DNA from: Folioceros fuciformis
Lineage: Eukaryota; Anthocerotophyta; Anthocerotopsida; Anthocerotales
NCBI GenBank assembly: GCA_049999805.1
Contig: JBNGIO010006161.1
Location: forward strand, 62,001-126,000
Direction: 5' to 3'
DNA: 64,000 nt
Positions within the stretch are counted from its first letter, which is position 1. Each line of letters starts with the position of its first letter. The position numbers and the translations under genes are program-made. The notes beneath the pieces were generated by a model. It saw only the letters and a list, made by a program, of their open reading frames with translations. It searched no databases and was not told the origin of the DNA. Positions 41,900 to 54,102 of the stretch are shown here, piece after piece.

Positions 41900-43340
41900 C
41901 CAAAATATCATGATGTGGAATAACAAAAGGCCTACCTACCATCGGTGCCGAAGAAGCCACTTGACCTGCACTTGTTGCTGTTCTCAAAACTGCATTGGCC
42001 AATGCTCGTTGCAAATCAATGGATACACGTTGTCGAAAGAAGGCCACCACAGAGAAAAGAGGGAGAACACCATTCCTATTGTTCTGATAAACCTTGGCGC
42101 ACTCCTTGATAAACCTTGAAAAGTTCTTGCCCATAGCCCCATGAGTCTCAAGAGCAAAGAGGGATGAAAGTATGCCCATCTTGCAAGGGAGAATACTTAT
42201 GGAGTTTGGCACTTGCACAACCCTTTGTTGCCCAACCAAGGGGGTTGATGATGACATGCTCAGAAATCGAATCCCTAGTGGGATCCGTAACAACCACATT
42301 AGCGACACAAACCTATTCTCCCCTAGTGAAGAAAAGGTCGGTGTTAAGTGAAACGTCATTGCGCAAAGTATAGGGATGCTCCCTATAGGGAAGAAACCCA
42401 CACTCCCTAGCCATTGAGAATATGACATCTCAAACTACATCCTGAGTGGCAATGCGGTGCCCCCCAACGGGACAACGTGCCAAGTGGGACTTTATATCGA
42501 CAATTGCAACCCCACAACCGCATGAAGAGAGAGAAAAAGCCAAGGAGTGGACTAAACCTAAGCGAAATCTCATCGCGGTGGCGAAAGTTGCTAGGGCGAT
42601 TCGAAATGCCTAAATGCAAAGTCGAGCTAAAAGCCAAGAGCTCGCTCCTTTACCTGAACAAGATCGAATACGAGCTCGAGAAGACTTAGGGATGGATGAA
42701 TTTGAAAGAAGGGCTCTTAGTGCTTGGCCATATTGCTTTCCTAGGAGGGAGGCTTGGAGACCCTTNNNNNNNNNNNNNNNNNNNNNNNNNNNNNNNNNNN
42801 NNNNNNNNNNNNNNNNNNNNNNNNNNNNNNNNNNNNNNNNNNNNNNNNNNNNNNNNNNNNNNNNNNNNNNNNNNNNNNNNNNNNNNNNNNNNNNNNNNNN
42901 NNNNNNNNNNNNNNNNNNNNNNNNNNNNNNNNNNNNNNNNNNNNNNNNNNNNNNNNNNNNNNNNNNNNNNNNNNNNNNNNNNNNNNNNNNNNNNNNNNNN
43001 NNNNNNNNNNNNNNNNNNNNNNNNNNNNNNNNNNNNNNNNNNNNNNNNNNNNNNNNNNNNNNNNNNNNNNNNNNNNNNNNNNNNNNNNNNNNNNNNNNNN
43101 NNNNNNNNNNNNNNNNNNNNNNNNNNNNNNNNNNNNNNNNNNNNNNNNNNNNNNNNNNNNNNNNNTAAAAGACCAACAAAGACAACTGGGGCAAAGGCCT
43201 CCATGGCTAAAAGACCAACCCCTTCAAAGGCGATTGGCAAAGAAACCTGCTTCCAAGCCAAATCATCGACAGCACACTCGAAGGTGCCCGGACCTATGAT
43301 GTTCCCAAGAGTCTGCATAACTTGATTGTCAAACTTCCTG
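41900..43340 (-). mobile_element. Decayed non-LTR retrotransposon, C-terminal part of the ORF, with gap
   Basis: Read on the minus strand from 43340 downward with frame changes, the translation gives CAVDDLAWKQVSLPIAFEGV, then the N gap. After the gap come RARIRSCSGKGASSWLLARL, FRIALATFATAMRFRLGL and GCGVAIVDIKSHLARCPVGG. Further on are ARECGFLPYREHPYTLRNDV, VANVVVTDPTRDSISEHVI and ALETHGAMGKNFSRFIKECA, ending FFRQRVSIDLQRALANAVL. This order (a Cys-rich motif, DxxV-DP, then an ETHG-like block and an RR-SI-LQ-ANA block) is the region after the reverse transcriptase in LINE-type elements known from green plants and algae. At least two frameshifts and stops show it is dead. The reverse transcriptase domain itself is not in view. 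The class assignment is by resemblance from memory. Confidence 0.6.
42766..43165. other. Assembly gap of 400 N
   Basis: A run of 400 N inside the retrotransposon relic; repeats probably prevented assembly. Confidence 0.95.
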
Positions 43341-43454
43341 AGACTTGATAAGAAAAATGGAGAAGGCGCAACAGTTCTAGTGAGGTAACCTGGTCGCCGT
43401 GCAAAACAAACGCAATCTAAGGATCACCGATTTGTGAGAGGTCTATGATATGAG

Positions 43455-43585
43455 CCAAATCTTCATCCAATGCTTCATCCACAAACCTATACCAAATCTT
43501 CNNNNNNNNNNCCAAATCTTCATCCAATGCTTCATCCACAAACCTATACCAAATCTTCATCCACTGCTTCATCCACAAACCTATA
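43455..43585 (+). repeat. Tandem repeat spanning a 10-N gap (43502-43511)
   Basis: The phrase CCAAATCTTCATCCAATGCT followed by TCATCCACAAACCTATA occurs three times, once on the far side of a 10-N run. The copy number in the real genome is probably larger or smaller than shown. Confidence 0.8.
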
Positions 43586-43671
43586 AACAAAATCAGGAGG
43601 TCCCATAGGCATACCTAAGACTCGAAGTCCCTGCGAGGGAGTAATATCCCCAAATATTGAAGGGGGGAGTG

Positions 43672-43693
43672 AACCCTAAACCCTAAACCCTAC
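43672..43693 (-). repeat. Short interstitial telomere-like repeat
   Basis: CCCTAAACCCTAAACCCTA, almost three units of the plant telomere repeat on the minus strand, next to the retrotransposon relic. Confidence 0.7.
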
Positions 43694-43732
43694 CCATCAT
43701 CAAACAACCTTATGAGTCTCCTGTCATGCCTA

Positions 43733-43879
43733 CAAATCTATTGTGCTATGAAACATCCAACAACACTCAGTTATGACCAGTTACTTTGAGGTTACAACCC
43801 AATGTTTCTCAACTACAAATCTATTGTGCTATGAAACATCCAACAACTTATGATCAGTTACGACCCAATGTTTCTCAAA
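43733..43879 (+). repeat. Direct duplication of about 85 bases
   Basis: CAAATCTATTGTGCTATGAA with the following CATCCAACAAC and CCCAATGTTTCTCAA occurs twice in tandem with small differences. Confidence 0.75.
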
Positions 43880-43939
43880 ACAATGCGCAACACCGAAGGC
43901 TTTGTAGCGTTGACAACAATGGACTCATTCAAGTATCAT

Positions 43940-46900
43940 CTAGTTTTGATCTATCATGCCCTGCAACTGAGCAACAATGGAAAAGCGATGGGCATATCCG
44001 GACCCGTAATGAGAAATCAAGATTTCTTTCACGATATCTAAGCTCTCTTTAGCACATTTTGTGTCTGTGAGAGCCAATGCGATTGAAACAAGCTTGAGTC
44101 GCTCACTGGCAAGAGTTATATGTGAGCAATTGTAAAGGAGCTCCAAAATCTGCAAAAAGCTCAAAAGACCATTAATCCTGAACTTCAACTGTAATACGGC
44201 ACATAGTCTAGCAAGATTTTGTGAACTGGGTTTGAAAAGTAGGCTTTTCGATTTGGAAGATTTTATACCTTGATGGAAGCTAGACAATGAGGCATGGCAG
44301 CTCCAGGATTGCCCATCACACAGTACGATTTTGCTAAAATGTCGTGTGCCTGGAGGTAATGCAGGTTGGCATCAGAATGTTGCATGAATTTCACTCCAGT
44401 GAGAGGGGAGAGAGAACCCGGAGGGAAATGGACAACCACATCGGACTCACCTTTGCAAGTTGTTTGTTGCAAGGATGTACGAGGACCTGTAGCTGTTTTA
44501 AAGATTCCAGAGCACTTTGCTCATGAACTGCAAATTCTGCTTGTTCCAAATTGGTATCCAGTAGTTTCTCCAATCTGCTCACACGGAAGTGATGCCAGTA
44601 CAGGATGTAGTAGTTGCCACTGAGGGAAGAGACTACAGTGGGTACGGGAGAGAGCAAACCTGAGAACCACTTGGAAGTGTTTCCTTGCCAGACCGTAAAT
44701 CCTATTTCGGTCCACCAGTAACGTGCAACTGAGGCATCGAAATGGATGGTCATTCCATTCCGAACCCACGTCATCAACATCAGGGCCAATAACTACTCCA
44801 GAGCATCCAGGTTTGGGGCACAGCACAGCATTAATGACTGTGTCGGAAAAATTTGAGGTAGAGCAAGCTATGCAAGTACAAGTGAAGGAGTAGCGCTCCT
44901 TCAGCCACTTTTGTCTCGTTGATCTCGTCATTTCACCCACCTGCTAGACCAGCCACTGCATTAGGATCCCATCTATCTGCCATACATCTGTGTGACATAT
45001 TTCAAGAATTCAGGCATTGCTCCACACCTGTGCCCCATAACAAATTTCCAGCTCAGTAAATGCTCGGATGCTCTTAGTGGCGTGGATGAAGAGACAGCAC
45101 GAAGTGAAAGAGGCGTGACAATTGGGATCACAGGAATGGTTCAGCATGCTTCCCTTGAGATAAACTGCCTGGGCTATATTGTTCTGTATCACACACACAC
45201 ACACATAAGACACTCGAATAGGAAACAAGTTCTCAAAGATGAGATGGGAGCCGTTACCTGGTCAACAGTGCAAACGGCACTCCTGGCTGCATCCACATCG
45301 CTGCTGGTCGATGTGACTTCATTGATGGCTATCGAGTTGGCTCGCAGTTGAGCCATTATCAGGATAAGCTAGAAACGATTTTAACTGTACGTCAGTAGCA
45401 AGATTTCTAGCGTGAGGACTGATGATCTAAACGTCCCCACACTTTGCTCAGTTGTTACGACTTACTTCAACGGATATGTCTGCTGTGGTGCCTGTGATCA
45501 TGCGAGACGAGGGGCAGTGTTGCAAACAATGAGCAAGAACCGTAGACAGTACGTGCATCTCCAATTTCTCTGAAGAGAGCACTTTATCGAATTGATGGCA
45601 CAAGTTTCTTGGCTGCAGACAATCAACCACACAAAACTGTTAAGTCACATCGACGCCCAAGCTGCAGCTCGGTGAGAAGGGGGATGAAATAGTGATGCAC
45701 CTATCTGCAACAAGAAACCTATATCCAGGGACTTATTGAGTTAGCTGAATATGAGACACCTCTGGCATATGCTGCCTTGCTGCTTTCCACTCTCAAGGCT
45801 TGCCTATCTGTTCCACCCTGCACATCCGTAGGCTGCACATAATCTAAATGCCGTGACCTCATATAAACTCTGGCAGCCAATACAGCTTCAATAGGCAGCA
45901 CTGCAGCCCAGCTTGCACCTCCACATTCATGCCTGTGTTGACCATAACGTGCTTTCTTGATTGCAACTTCAACTCTGTGAGCAGTCTTTTCTGACAAGGG
46001 TTCGTCAATACTACAGGAGCCACTTGAGAGGCAAGAATCCCCTTGGATCCTGGCAGTCCAATTGCTATTGGTTGCATAATCTATGTCTTCCTCTGTCCAA
46101 GAGGTCCCCGCTGCACTGTCACGGCATGTCTCAGAACAGTACACACTGACAGTGCAGCCGTCACATGCCACTTCACCTACTGGCAACTTCTCGAAGCAGA
46201 AGTGACAATAAGTGTCCCGATGCAATTTCAGCAGCACCTGCAGATGATGCTGAGTGGATCAGATAAATCGTGAATTGGCTTGCAGGACAATTCGTTCCCT
46301 GGAAAGCCTAGAGACTTACAGCAGCATAAGGGTCTTCCGTCACAATCAAGCTTCCAGGAATAAGGTCTTCTGTAGTCCTCAGACCAACACCTCTGTCTGC
46401 TGTCCACATCGTTTCTGCAAGGCTGGGACAGACTTGGCGGATTTCTCTGGCATCTGTTTAGAGCAAGAGTCAGTGGCTATCAAATAACCTCAACCTAGAT
46501 CATTGATGCTGCAAAACTTGTGATGTAGAAACTCTACCCACAAACCTGCACCACTCTTCATGCCGAGCAGAGCTTCTCCACATGTCTGGTGCCTTTTCTG
46601 AAGCGATTTAAGCTGTTTCTCAGCTTGTTTCCTGCCACCGATTGAGCTCTCTAGGGCCAAGGCCTTTTCCATGTCAGAGATCGCCTCTTGGATCCTTCCT
46701 TGCTCTGACCTGACCAGGCTTCTCCTGTACCAAGCCTTCACACAGCCATTGAAACTCATTTATGACAATTGATCAACAGATTTGCCTCCCATATAGTCAC
46801 CAGCTGTGCCGACAATACACTGTTTTTTCAGACATTTCGAAATGGACGACCGATACCTTGGAGTACGAGGCCCAAAGCTTAACAGCACGACTGCAGTCCC

Positions 46901-47556
46901 GTCCAGCTGCATCCAGGAAACCTAGTTTCTTCACAGAAAATCAAAGAATCAGAGCACACTGAAGCATCGTAGCAGAGAACAAGGCCATGAACATGGTGTG
47001 AGGTCTGATACTAACATGCAGGCAGGCAGATCGATTCACCAGAATAGTTGCAACTGTGCGTGCATGCTGGGCCTGCAAACCCAAAGGACAGAATCGGAGG
47101 GCCTGAGCAACCAGCCATATCCAGGTATGAGTACAAATCGTAACAGACTGTAAAACAAGTGCTGCAGTTCATTTTACAACCTTGTTGTAACACGATAAAG
47201 CCTTGTGAAAGTCTGAACCCACAAAAGCATTGTTACCGTCCCTCTTCCAATCCGCAGCAACATTCTCATCCTTGGACGAGGTTGCAATACCCGAAGCCAC
47301 CAACTGGTCTATCAGCTGTATCCACCCATCCACCACGGTGTGGCCTCAGAAGATGCCAATATGTGTCTCACATATCTGGTAATGTGAAATCCAAATGGTT
47401 TTGGGTTTCTCGTCGACCAAGACTTACATGCGGAAAGAAAGTCTGGTCTGTCAGATGGGAAAAAAGTGCTGCGCAAGTGAAGGGCAAGTCTGCAGTAGTG
47501 CTGTTCCCGATCTGCCGAGCTGATTCGGGAGGAATGCTTGCTTTTAATCTCTCCAT
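43940..47556 (-). CDS. SET and MYND domain protein with N-terminal TPR (SMYD4-like; plant At1g33400 type)
   Basis: Many small exons. Exon 1 (ATG 47556) reads MERLKASIPPESARQIGN, ending FFPHV. Later exons give TPR-like helices (AADWKRDGNNAFVGSDFHKA, AWYRRSLVRSEQGRIQEAIS). The MYND zinc finger follows at about 46060-46215 (CHFCFEKLPVGEVACDGCTV, SVYCSETCRDSA, HRHECGG). The SET core follows: LRANSIAINEVTSTSSDVDA, LKGSMLNHSCDPNCHASF with the diagnostic NHSCxPN, SIRAFTELEICYG and the post-SET Cys cluster (KERYSFTCTCIACS, AVLCPKPGC). A helical C-terminus (LHYLQAHDILAKSYCVMGNP) ends at 43940. SMYD-type proteins methylate lysines on histones or other proteins; activity here is inferred. I did not fix every splice site. 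Head-to-head with XPF. Confidence 0.88.
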
Positions 47557-47950
47557 GATGTCAAGTTCTGCTCAGCACATCATCAGCACATCCTGACTGT
47601 GGAATACATATGACGCAAAATTCAGATGATTAGCGACTCAAACTATGATATATTGGTGGTGGGCAAGAGGCAGGTTCAAGCGGCGTCTAGGTACTCGCTC
47701 CGGACCTTCTACAGTTGGCTGCTTCTTGCAGTCGACAGCTTGGATGGCACGGTCAGACAAGGTCTGAACCTGCTGGAATTGGTGATGGGTATACTTGCGT
47801 CCAGCTCAAGGAAGGGCCAGAGTGAACACTTCGATGCACATCTGGTCTGCTCACCAGTGGAACACACGCACGGACGAGCCTGGAGTGATTCGGAGAGAAA
47901 TTAACCTTACTGTCCAGTTTGAGAGCTGCGCCGGGCCCGATTGATAAATC
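47557..47950. promoter_or_regulatory. Divergent intergenic region between SET/MYND gene and XPF
   Basis: About 390 bases between two divergent start codons. No clear core-promoter motif or repeat is visible. Confidence 0.4.
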
Positions 47951-50900
47951 ATGCTGCCCTTTCATGAAACCATTGTTGCTGACCTGGTGGAGAACGATGG
48001 GGTTGTGGTGCTTGCAGTGGGCCTGGGGCTGCCCAAAATTCTGTCAGCGCTTGTCCGCCTTCACTCAGCTGCAGATGGCATCCTGCTCCTGCTCTCCATC
48101 TCCGACTCTCAGAAACAATTTATGCGAGAGGAACTGCAAGAAAGTGATCCTGCTTCCGCTCTTCCCCTGGAAATCAACAATGAGTACACAGCAGCAGATA
48201 GATGTAACTGCTATTCCGATGGAGGAGCATTTTTCATCACATCCAGGATTCTGATTGTGGACATGCTGAATGACCGAGTTCCTTTGCAGAGAGTTGCAGG
48301 AATCATTGTGGGAAATGCCCACCGGCTGACAGAGACATGTGCAGAAGCTTTCATAGTCAGGCTCTTCAGACATGCCAACAAGAAGGGGTACATCAGAGCC
48401 TTCTCAGACAGGCCGCAGTCCATGATATCAGGATTTTCAAAGACAGAGCGGGTGATGAAAAGCTTATTTGTGAAAAAACTGCACCTGTGGCCAAGGTTCC
48501 AGCTCTCTGTGAGCTCAGTGTTGGAAGCAAGCCCTCCGGAAGTGATTGATATTAGGATACCGCAGTCATCTACCATGGCTGGCATTCAGCATGCTATCTT
48601 GGAAGTTATGGATGCTTGCTTGAAGGAATTGAGAAAAAGCAATAAGGTGGACGTTGAGGATCTTACAGTTGAAAATGGACTGTTCAAGTCATTCGACGAG
48701 ATTATACGGTATCAGCTGGATCCCATATGGCACACCATTGGCAGGAAGACAAAACAACTTGTGGGAGACTTGAAGACTCTTAGGAAGCTGGCTGAGGCTC
48801 TCCTACGTTACGATGCTGTCACTTTCCTCAAGTACCTGGATACTCTGAGGGTGTCTGAAGGCGTGAGGTCAGTTTGGATGTTTGCGAATCCCACGCACAA
48901 GATCTTTGATTTAGCTAAACGGCGAGTGTATCAGCTGGTACGAACAGACAGTAACAATGTTGTTCCCACTGCAAAGTTGTCCAAGAAGCGAAAGGGCAAT
49001 AATGGTAGTGCCATCCGTGTACCAGGACGGGGAGTAGGACCAGCCACCACCTCGGAGAAAGTGAATGCTGCTGGAGCCCCAGGGGAGAATGCCCAACCAG
49101 CGGAGGCACCAGGAGTTGTACTTGAGCTTGCTGTGGAGGAGATGCCCAAGTGGAAGGTTCTACGGGTGGGTTTCTTTGTGTGCATTGTGTTGATACAGGT
49201 CTGTTTCTTATGAGTGCCCAGGTCAGGTTGCCAATTTGCATGTGTTGTCGATACAGGAAGTATTGGAAGAAATTCAGGAAGAGCGTCTGGGAGGAGGGGA
49301 GGACTCAGGAGTCGTTGTTGCTTGCAAGGATGAGCGCACTTGCCTGCAATTACAGGACTTGGTCCGTCTTGGTGGTGAACGGGTACGCAGATGTAACAGC
49401 CTTGTGCCATGTGTGTCTGTATGTTCTGGATGAGACCTTAACATACTTTGAATTCCTCTGTGCAGCTAATGAAGGAACAGTGGAATAAGTATTTGCTAGG
49501 AAAAGCAGAGCTACATGGAGTGCAAACGCGCAACAGGAAGCGACATCGGGGGAAAGGAGGGAGCAGCTACGGAGGAGGAGGCTCAGAGGTCACAGGAAGT
49601 GTACACCGAGAAGAACATGAGGCTTTGCTGGCTGCTGCTGCAGAGGTTGCAGCGGTAGATAATAATGCGCACGCTTTGGGAGACGACGAGTTTTGTGAAG
49701 CTGTGCGAGGGAGGGGCAAGCCTAAAGGCAGCGGTCGAGGTACAAACAGAGGTAGAAGCAGAGGTCGTGGGAGAGGCAATTCAAGTAGACGGGGAAGGGG
49801 AAAGACAGAGAAGGGGAAGGTGGAGGTGGAGGTGATCGAAATGGAGAAAGGGGACACTGACAATGACAATGACTTCATGGAAACTGTTTCAAGAAAGGAA
49901 GAGCTGGCAAACTCAAGGGACGTCCCTGCAGAGGAATGCACAGTAGAACAGCTACCGCCGCAAGCTGACGGTCAGATTCCACAAGACAAGCCCATCCCTC
50001 CTGCTCACTTCTATGCATTAGAGAGTGAGCAGCGAGTGCTGCAGATTATACGGCCACGGTATGTGGTAGTCTTTGATCCAGACATGGGATTTGTGCGAGA
50101 GTTGGAAGTGTACCAAGCGGAGAACCCTTCAAGTCCTTTGAAAGTGTACTTCTTGTTCTATGAAGATTCAACTGAAGTACGCAAGTTTGAGGCTGGCATA
50201 GCAAAGGAGAACAGTGCCTTTGAGTCTCTTATCAGGCAGAAGGGGACAATGATGATACCCGTGGATCAGGTACCTTGTCTGAGATCCTTTTACCTGTCAT
50301 CGCATCGTAAACTCGAGATAGTGTTTCCTGACCCCTCTGCTTCGTGACAGGACGGTCGGACACTGGATGTCACTCCACCAACGCAATCTGCAACAGGAGT
50401 GTTCCAAAATCCCGTTACGCGCAAGGCTGGAGGGCGAAAGTCCATTGACAGGCAAAAACAGGTTAATTAGCCAGAGTTTGGTATCAGCATGGCAAACCAT
50501 GCTTTGCTTTCTTGATGTCAGCTGGTCTGATAAGTTTCCTTTGCAGGTTGTGGTGGACATGCGAGAATTTGGAAGCAGCCTCCCTTGCGTGTTACACCAA
50601 CAAGGTATGAAAATACTGCCAGTGACACTGGAGGTTGGTGACTACATTTTGACGCCAGAGATCTGTATCGAGCGCAAAAGCATCTCAGACCTTTATTCAA
50701 GCTTTGCATCGGGGCGACTCTATAACCAAGCTGAAACAATGATTCGCTACTATCAGATCCCTGTGCTTCTCATAGAATTTTCACAAGACAAGAGCTTTTC
50801 GCTGCAGGTATCCTCATCATCATCTCTTCCCTTGGCTCAGAAGCAGCTCCGCATCCCTTGCTGCTTAGTCTTTGATCATATGTGTTGTGTCTTTGCTAAG

Positions 50901-51414
50901 CAGTCCGCGAATGAGGTCGGCGAGGAAGTAACACCAGCTAACGTTATCTCCAAGATATCCCTATTGGTGCTTCATTTTCCTCGATTGCGGATTATCTGGT
51001 CCAGGAGTTTACATGCGACAGCAGACATCTTCACCTCTTTAAAGCACAACCAAGATGAACCGGATCTGGAGAAAGCAATGCGGGTGGGAGTGCCCACCGA
51101 AGATGGCCTTGTAGAAGGGGATCAAAGGTAGATCACGGACCCCAAGGCCTACTGTGCCTCTTAAGTCAGGCCTTTTCTTTGACGCTTCTGCTGTTTCGTG
51201 CTTCAGAGCAGAGAACTACAACACGACAGCGATTGAGCTTCTTCGGAGATTGCCAGGTGTGACTGATGCAAATTACAGAGCATTGATGGATGGCTGTAAA
51301 AGTCTCGCGGAGCTCGTCCTCCTTCCAGTGGAGAAACTGGCAGAACTGATGGGCGGCCAACGTCAGGCTCAGATTCTGTACGAATTTTTGCATGCTAAAT
51401 GCCCAACTTTGTAG
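47951..51414 (+). CDS. XPF / RAD1 / UVH1 DNA repair endonuclease subunit
   Basis: Seven exons: 47951-49165, 49257-49382, 49466-50269, 50351-50461, 50547-50807, 50904-51127 and 51207-51414, joined with matching phases. The N-terminus (MLPFHETIVADLVENDGVVV) begins the helicase-like domain, seen also in VAGIIVGNAHRLTETCAEAF, AFSDRPQSMISGFSKTERVM and KSLFVKKLHLWPRFQLSVSS. The nuclease domain has the complete catalytic motif GDYILTPEICIERKSISD (GDX(n)ERKX3D) preceded by VVVDMREFGSSLP, and later GRLYNQAETMIRYY. The end holds the double helix-hairpin-helix (LLRRLPGVTDANYRALMDGC). XPF with ERCC1 cuts 5' of lesions in nucleotide excision repair and in recombination. Odd: exon 3 contains a run of Arg-Gly repeats (about 49705-49810, GSGRGTNRGRSRGRGRGN) and acidic/basic low-complexity DNA between the helicase-like and nuclease parts. 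Confidence 0.95.
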
Positions 51415-51717
51415 CACGACCAACGTTGTTCCCATCTATTCTTTTATTAGATCTACATGCCCATTCGAACCCAGAGAGGCGTTCAGCCTGGACAATTGAT
51501 TTGTTGCTGACACCAAACTGTCACATTTCATTTTTAAATAATCCGAGCTCTTGGAGACCTGTCTAAGATTGTCAACATGTCATAAGAAACTAAGTCGTGT
51601 ATGGGAGATTCAACATCCGTGGAGAATTCATCATGTGGCTTCTGCTTCTTCGTGAGTCCTTGTACGAGAAATCTGCAACAGGCACGACGTGCATCAGGCT
51701 TAAGCGCAGGAGAGGGC
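51415..51717. other. Intergenic, convergent 3' ends
   Basis: About 300 bases between the XPF stop and the GUCD1 stop. Nothing further seen. Confidence 0.4.
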
Positions 51718-53576
51718 TCAGCTTATGATGTGTTCCACTTTGCCACATGACTTCTCACACACCAACAGCAGGTCTTCATCCGTCCCGAATGATGTTCGTG
51801 CTTCGTGCATGGCGGTAAGCGATATCCTGGAACTTCTACTGCATACATGCAGCACAGCACAAGTCAACCTCGCACCAAACATCTGCACGAATTTATCACT
51901 CATCACTCACGCAAGGTTAAGCTACCTGAAACTAGCCGGATCCCTGATTTCAAACTCCTGTGCATCCGCGTCATATCCACAAATCACAACATAATGGCCT
52001 GCAAGGAAGATTGACTGGGACAGTTGTTGAATCACTCCCTGGTCCAATTGGGAATTCACACAAGACCTTCACACAATCTGCAGGTGCTTTATCCAGATGA
52101 TATTTCCCAGACCGTGTGAAGGCGAGATGCAATTTTCACACCAAGACCCACTCACCGACGTAGCTAGCCATAAGACCGCAGCAATCTCCTATGCCAAGCT
52201 CCTGTAACCAGGGGTGACTACAAAAAAAACCACACGCAAAAGCTAAGTTGCTGGATGTGTGCCCATCATGTGGGAGGGGTAGCGTATCAAGGAAGCCTTT
52301 TTTTTACTTGTATACAAGTCCTGAATCATGCGCTGTACATTAACCTACTTAAGAAAAGCCTTCATAGCAAGGAGATGCAAAACAATCACCCCCAAGGAGC
52401 AACCGAACAAGTAGACAAGATGAAACCGTTCTGTGAAGCAAGTTACCGTAGCTTTCGTCTGTCAACCAAAGCTATTGCAATATATCGACCAGATAGAATA
52501 AGCAAGGACAGCTCCTCATCAGGCAGCGTTCTCCACTGGAAAAAGATAACACAGACATACTTCATTTTAGCCGGAAGAAAAATCAGTCACCTCCGAAACA
52601 AAATACAAGCCAAGCTGGCCACACCTGAATGCGAATACCGACTTGTGCTGCCCTCTCAAACAACTTGTTGACACGTTCAATATCCTCGTCAAGGTTTTCC
52701 TTCAATCAAATGATGTCCATTCAATCCTGTGAACGGGGCAACTATACAACACCACTGCAACCACACTCTTCTCAAAATTGGTAGCACAATCTACCATGAC
52801 ACACACGAGCACTCCATAACCAGAATACCAAAAAACGAACCTCCACACCTCTCAACGGAACATCTGCCCCAAACAACAAAAGCCAGACACACAAAACGCT
52901 TCAACAAGGAAGTATCGCCAGGAGTAGCACAGCAGAACCCAACCTTATAAAAGCTCTCCTTGGAATAGCTGGGATTTGCTCCGATGGTAACGGTAAGAAA
53001 GGCCACATCGACGGCAAACAGCCGTAGCAAATGTGCCAAATCAACTGTCCAGATGCTGCACAGACGGACAACAGAAACCCTCTCCAAGATCAGATTTCAG
53101 GTGGGGCTGCTCCTGGCACGACAGCAGTCCAGTTCATCCACCTCGTAGTGCGACAAAGCCGTCCCAGGAACTTGAGATCACATCCACCAATTCCCAAGGC
53201 GTTCAAAACCATGAGCACACATGCTAGCCCACAGTCCCAGGAGCAATCCTGCCTGACGTGAGGAACCTGCAGCACACCCGCAACACAGTGAGAATTGCGA
53301 CAAGCCCTAAAACTTGAGACATCGACTTGATTCGCGTTTCACCTCCTCGCGAGACCCACCCACCTCTACAAAGTACGATCGAGGAAAGGGCGCAGTGACA
53401 TCAATGAGAGGCTCCTGGCAGCTGTTCCATTTGTACATATCCTGTAAAGAAGCGACAACCCAAGCGTTGCTCGTCACGAGCGGGCTGCTGGAGCTGAACT
53501 CATCGTGGAGGCCGGCGACGGCGGCCCTTAGAACATCTGCCGGCCCGCCCACTGTAGCTTCCATGTGCAGCACCAT
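51718..53576 (-). CDS. GUCD1 / AtGC1-like protein (guanylyl cyclase domain-containing 1 family)
   Basis: About eight exons on the minus strand. Exon 1 (ATG 53576) ends PFPRSYFVE and joins VPHVRQDCSWDCGLACVLMV. Then follow SIWTVDLAHLLRLFAVDVAF, LTVTIGANPSYSKESFYK, ENLDEDIERVNKLFERAAQV, WRTLPDEELSLLILSGRYIA and IALVDRRKLR. The last ones are ELGIGDCCGLMASYVG, HYVVICGYDADAQEFEIRDP and HEARTSFGTDEDLLLV. Each block aligns with Arabidopsis AtGC1 from memory (SWDCGLACVLMVL, SIWTVDLAYLLQ, GHYVVICGYDA, EIRDPAS, SFGTDEDLLL). AtGC1 was reported as a guanylyl cyclase, but the fold is peptidase-C39-like (Cys...His), and the true activity is debated. Cys and His of such a site are present (CSWDCG, GHYVV). 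Minor exon borders are inferred. Confidence 0.88.
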
Positions 53577-54102
53577 ACGCGAAGGAACTCCGGGCTGACA
53601 TACATATATCCGCAGCTTGGTGTTGGAACGAGAAGGATGTCCAGTTTCCGGATTCCGGCCATTGTGGAGTTTTCGTGACCATTTCAGGTTCCACCAAGGA
53701 GGAGGACTTCCGTGGTGGCCGTGCTCTGTTTTTCATATCCACGTCACACGAGAAAGGGTGATTCGTTACCTCGGCACTAGCGAGAATTAGGGCGGGGGAA
53801 GACGAAGAGGTTTTCACGACTGACCAAGAAATGTCAGGTGGCAAAGGGAAGAGGATTACAATCCAGCTGCAAGTGGCGGGAGCAATAGGCGACAAACGTT
53901 ATACATTTCTCAGCACAAACTGAGTGCGATGGCAAACTGAGCAAGATACAAGTACACGAAAGACCACGGACTATGTTAGACACAGGTACCAAGCCACCTA
54001 ACTTCCGCCGATCACCAAAACAACTTTGGTCGAAGTAGCTTAACAATTTGTCTCGTATGTACAGCTTCTGCACGAAGGGAACACCTTACACGACCGTATG
54101 AT
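53577..54102. other. Intergenic region upstream of GUCD1
   Basis: Promoter side of GUCD1 and 3' flank of the next gene. Open frames here lack recognisable features. Confidence 0.4.

Noticed and set aside
45186-45206. CA microsatellite
   Set aside because: Short simple repeat in an intron of the SET/MYND gene; nothing notable.
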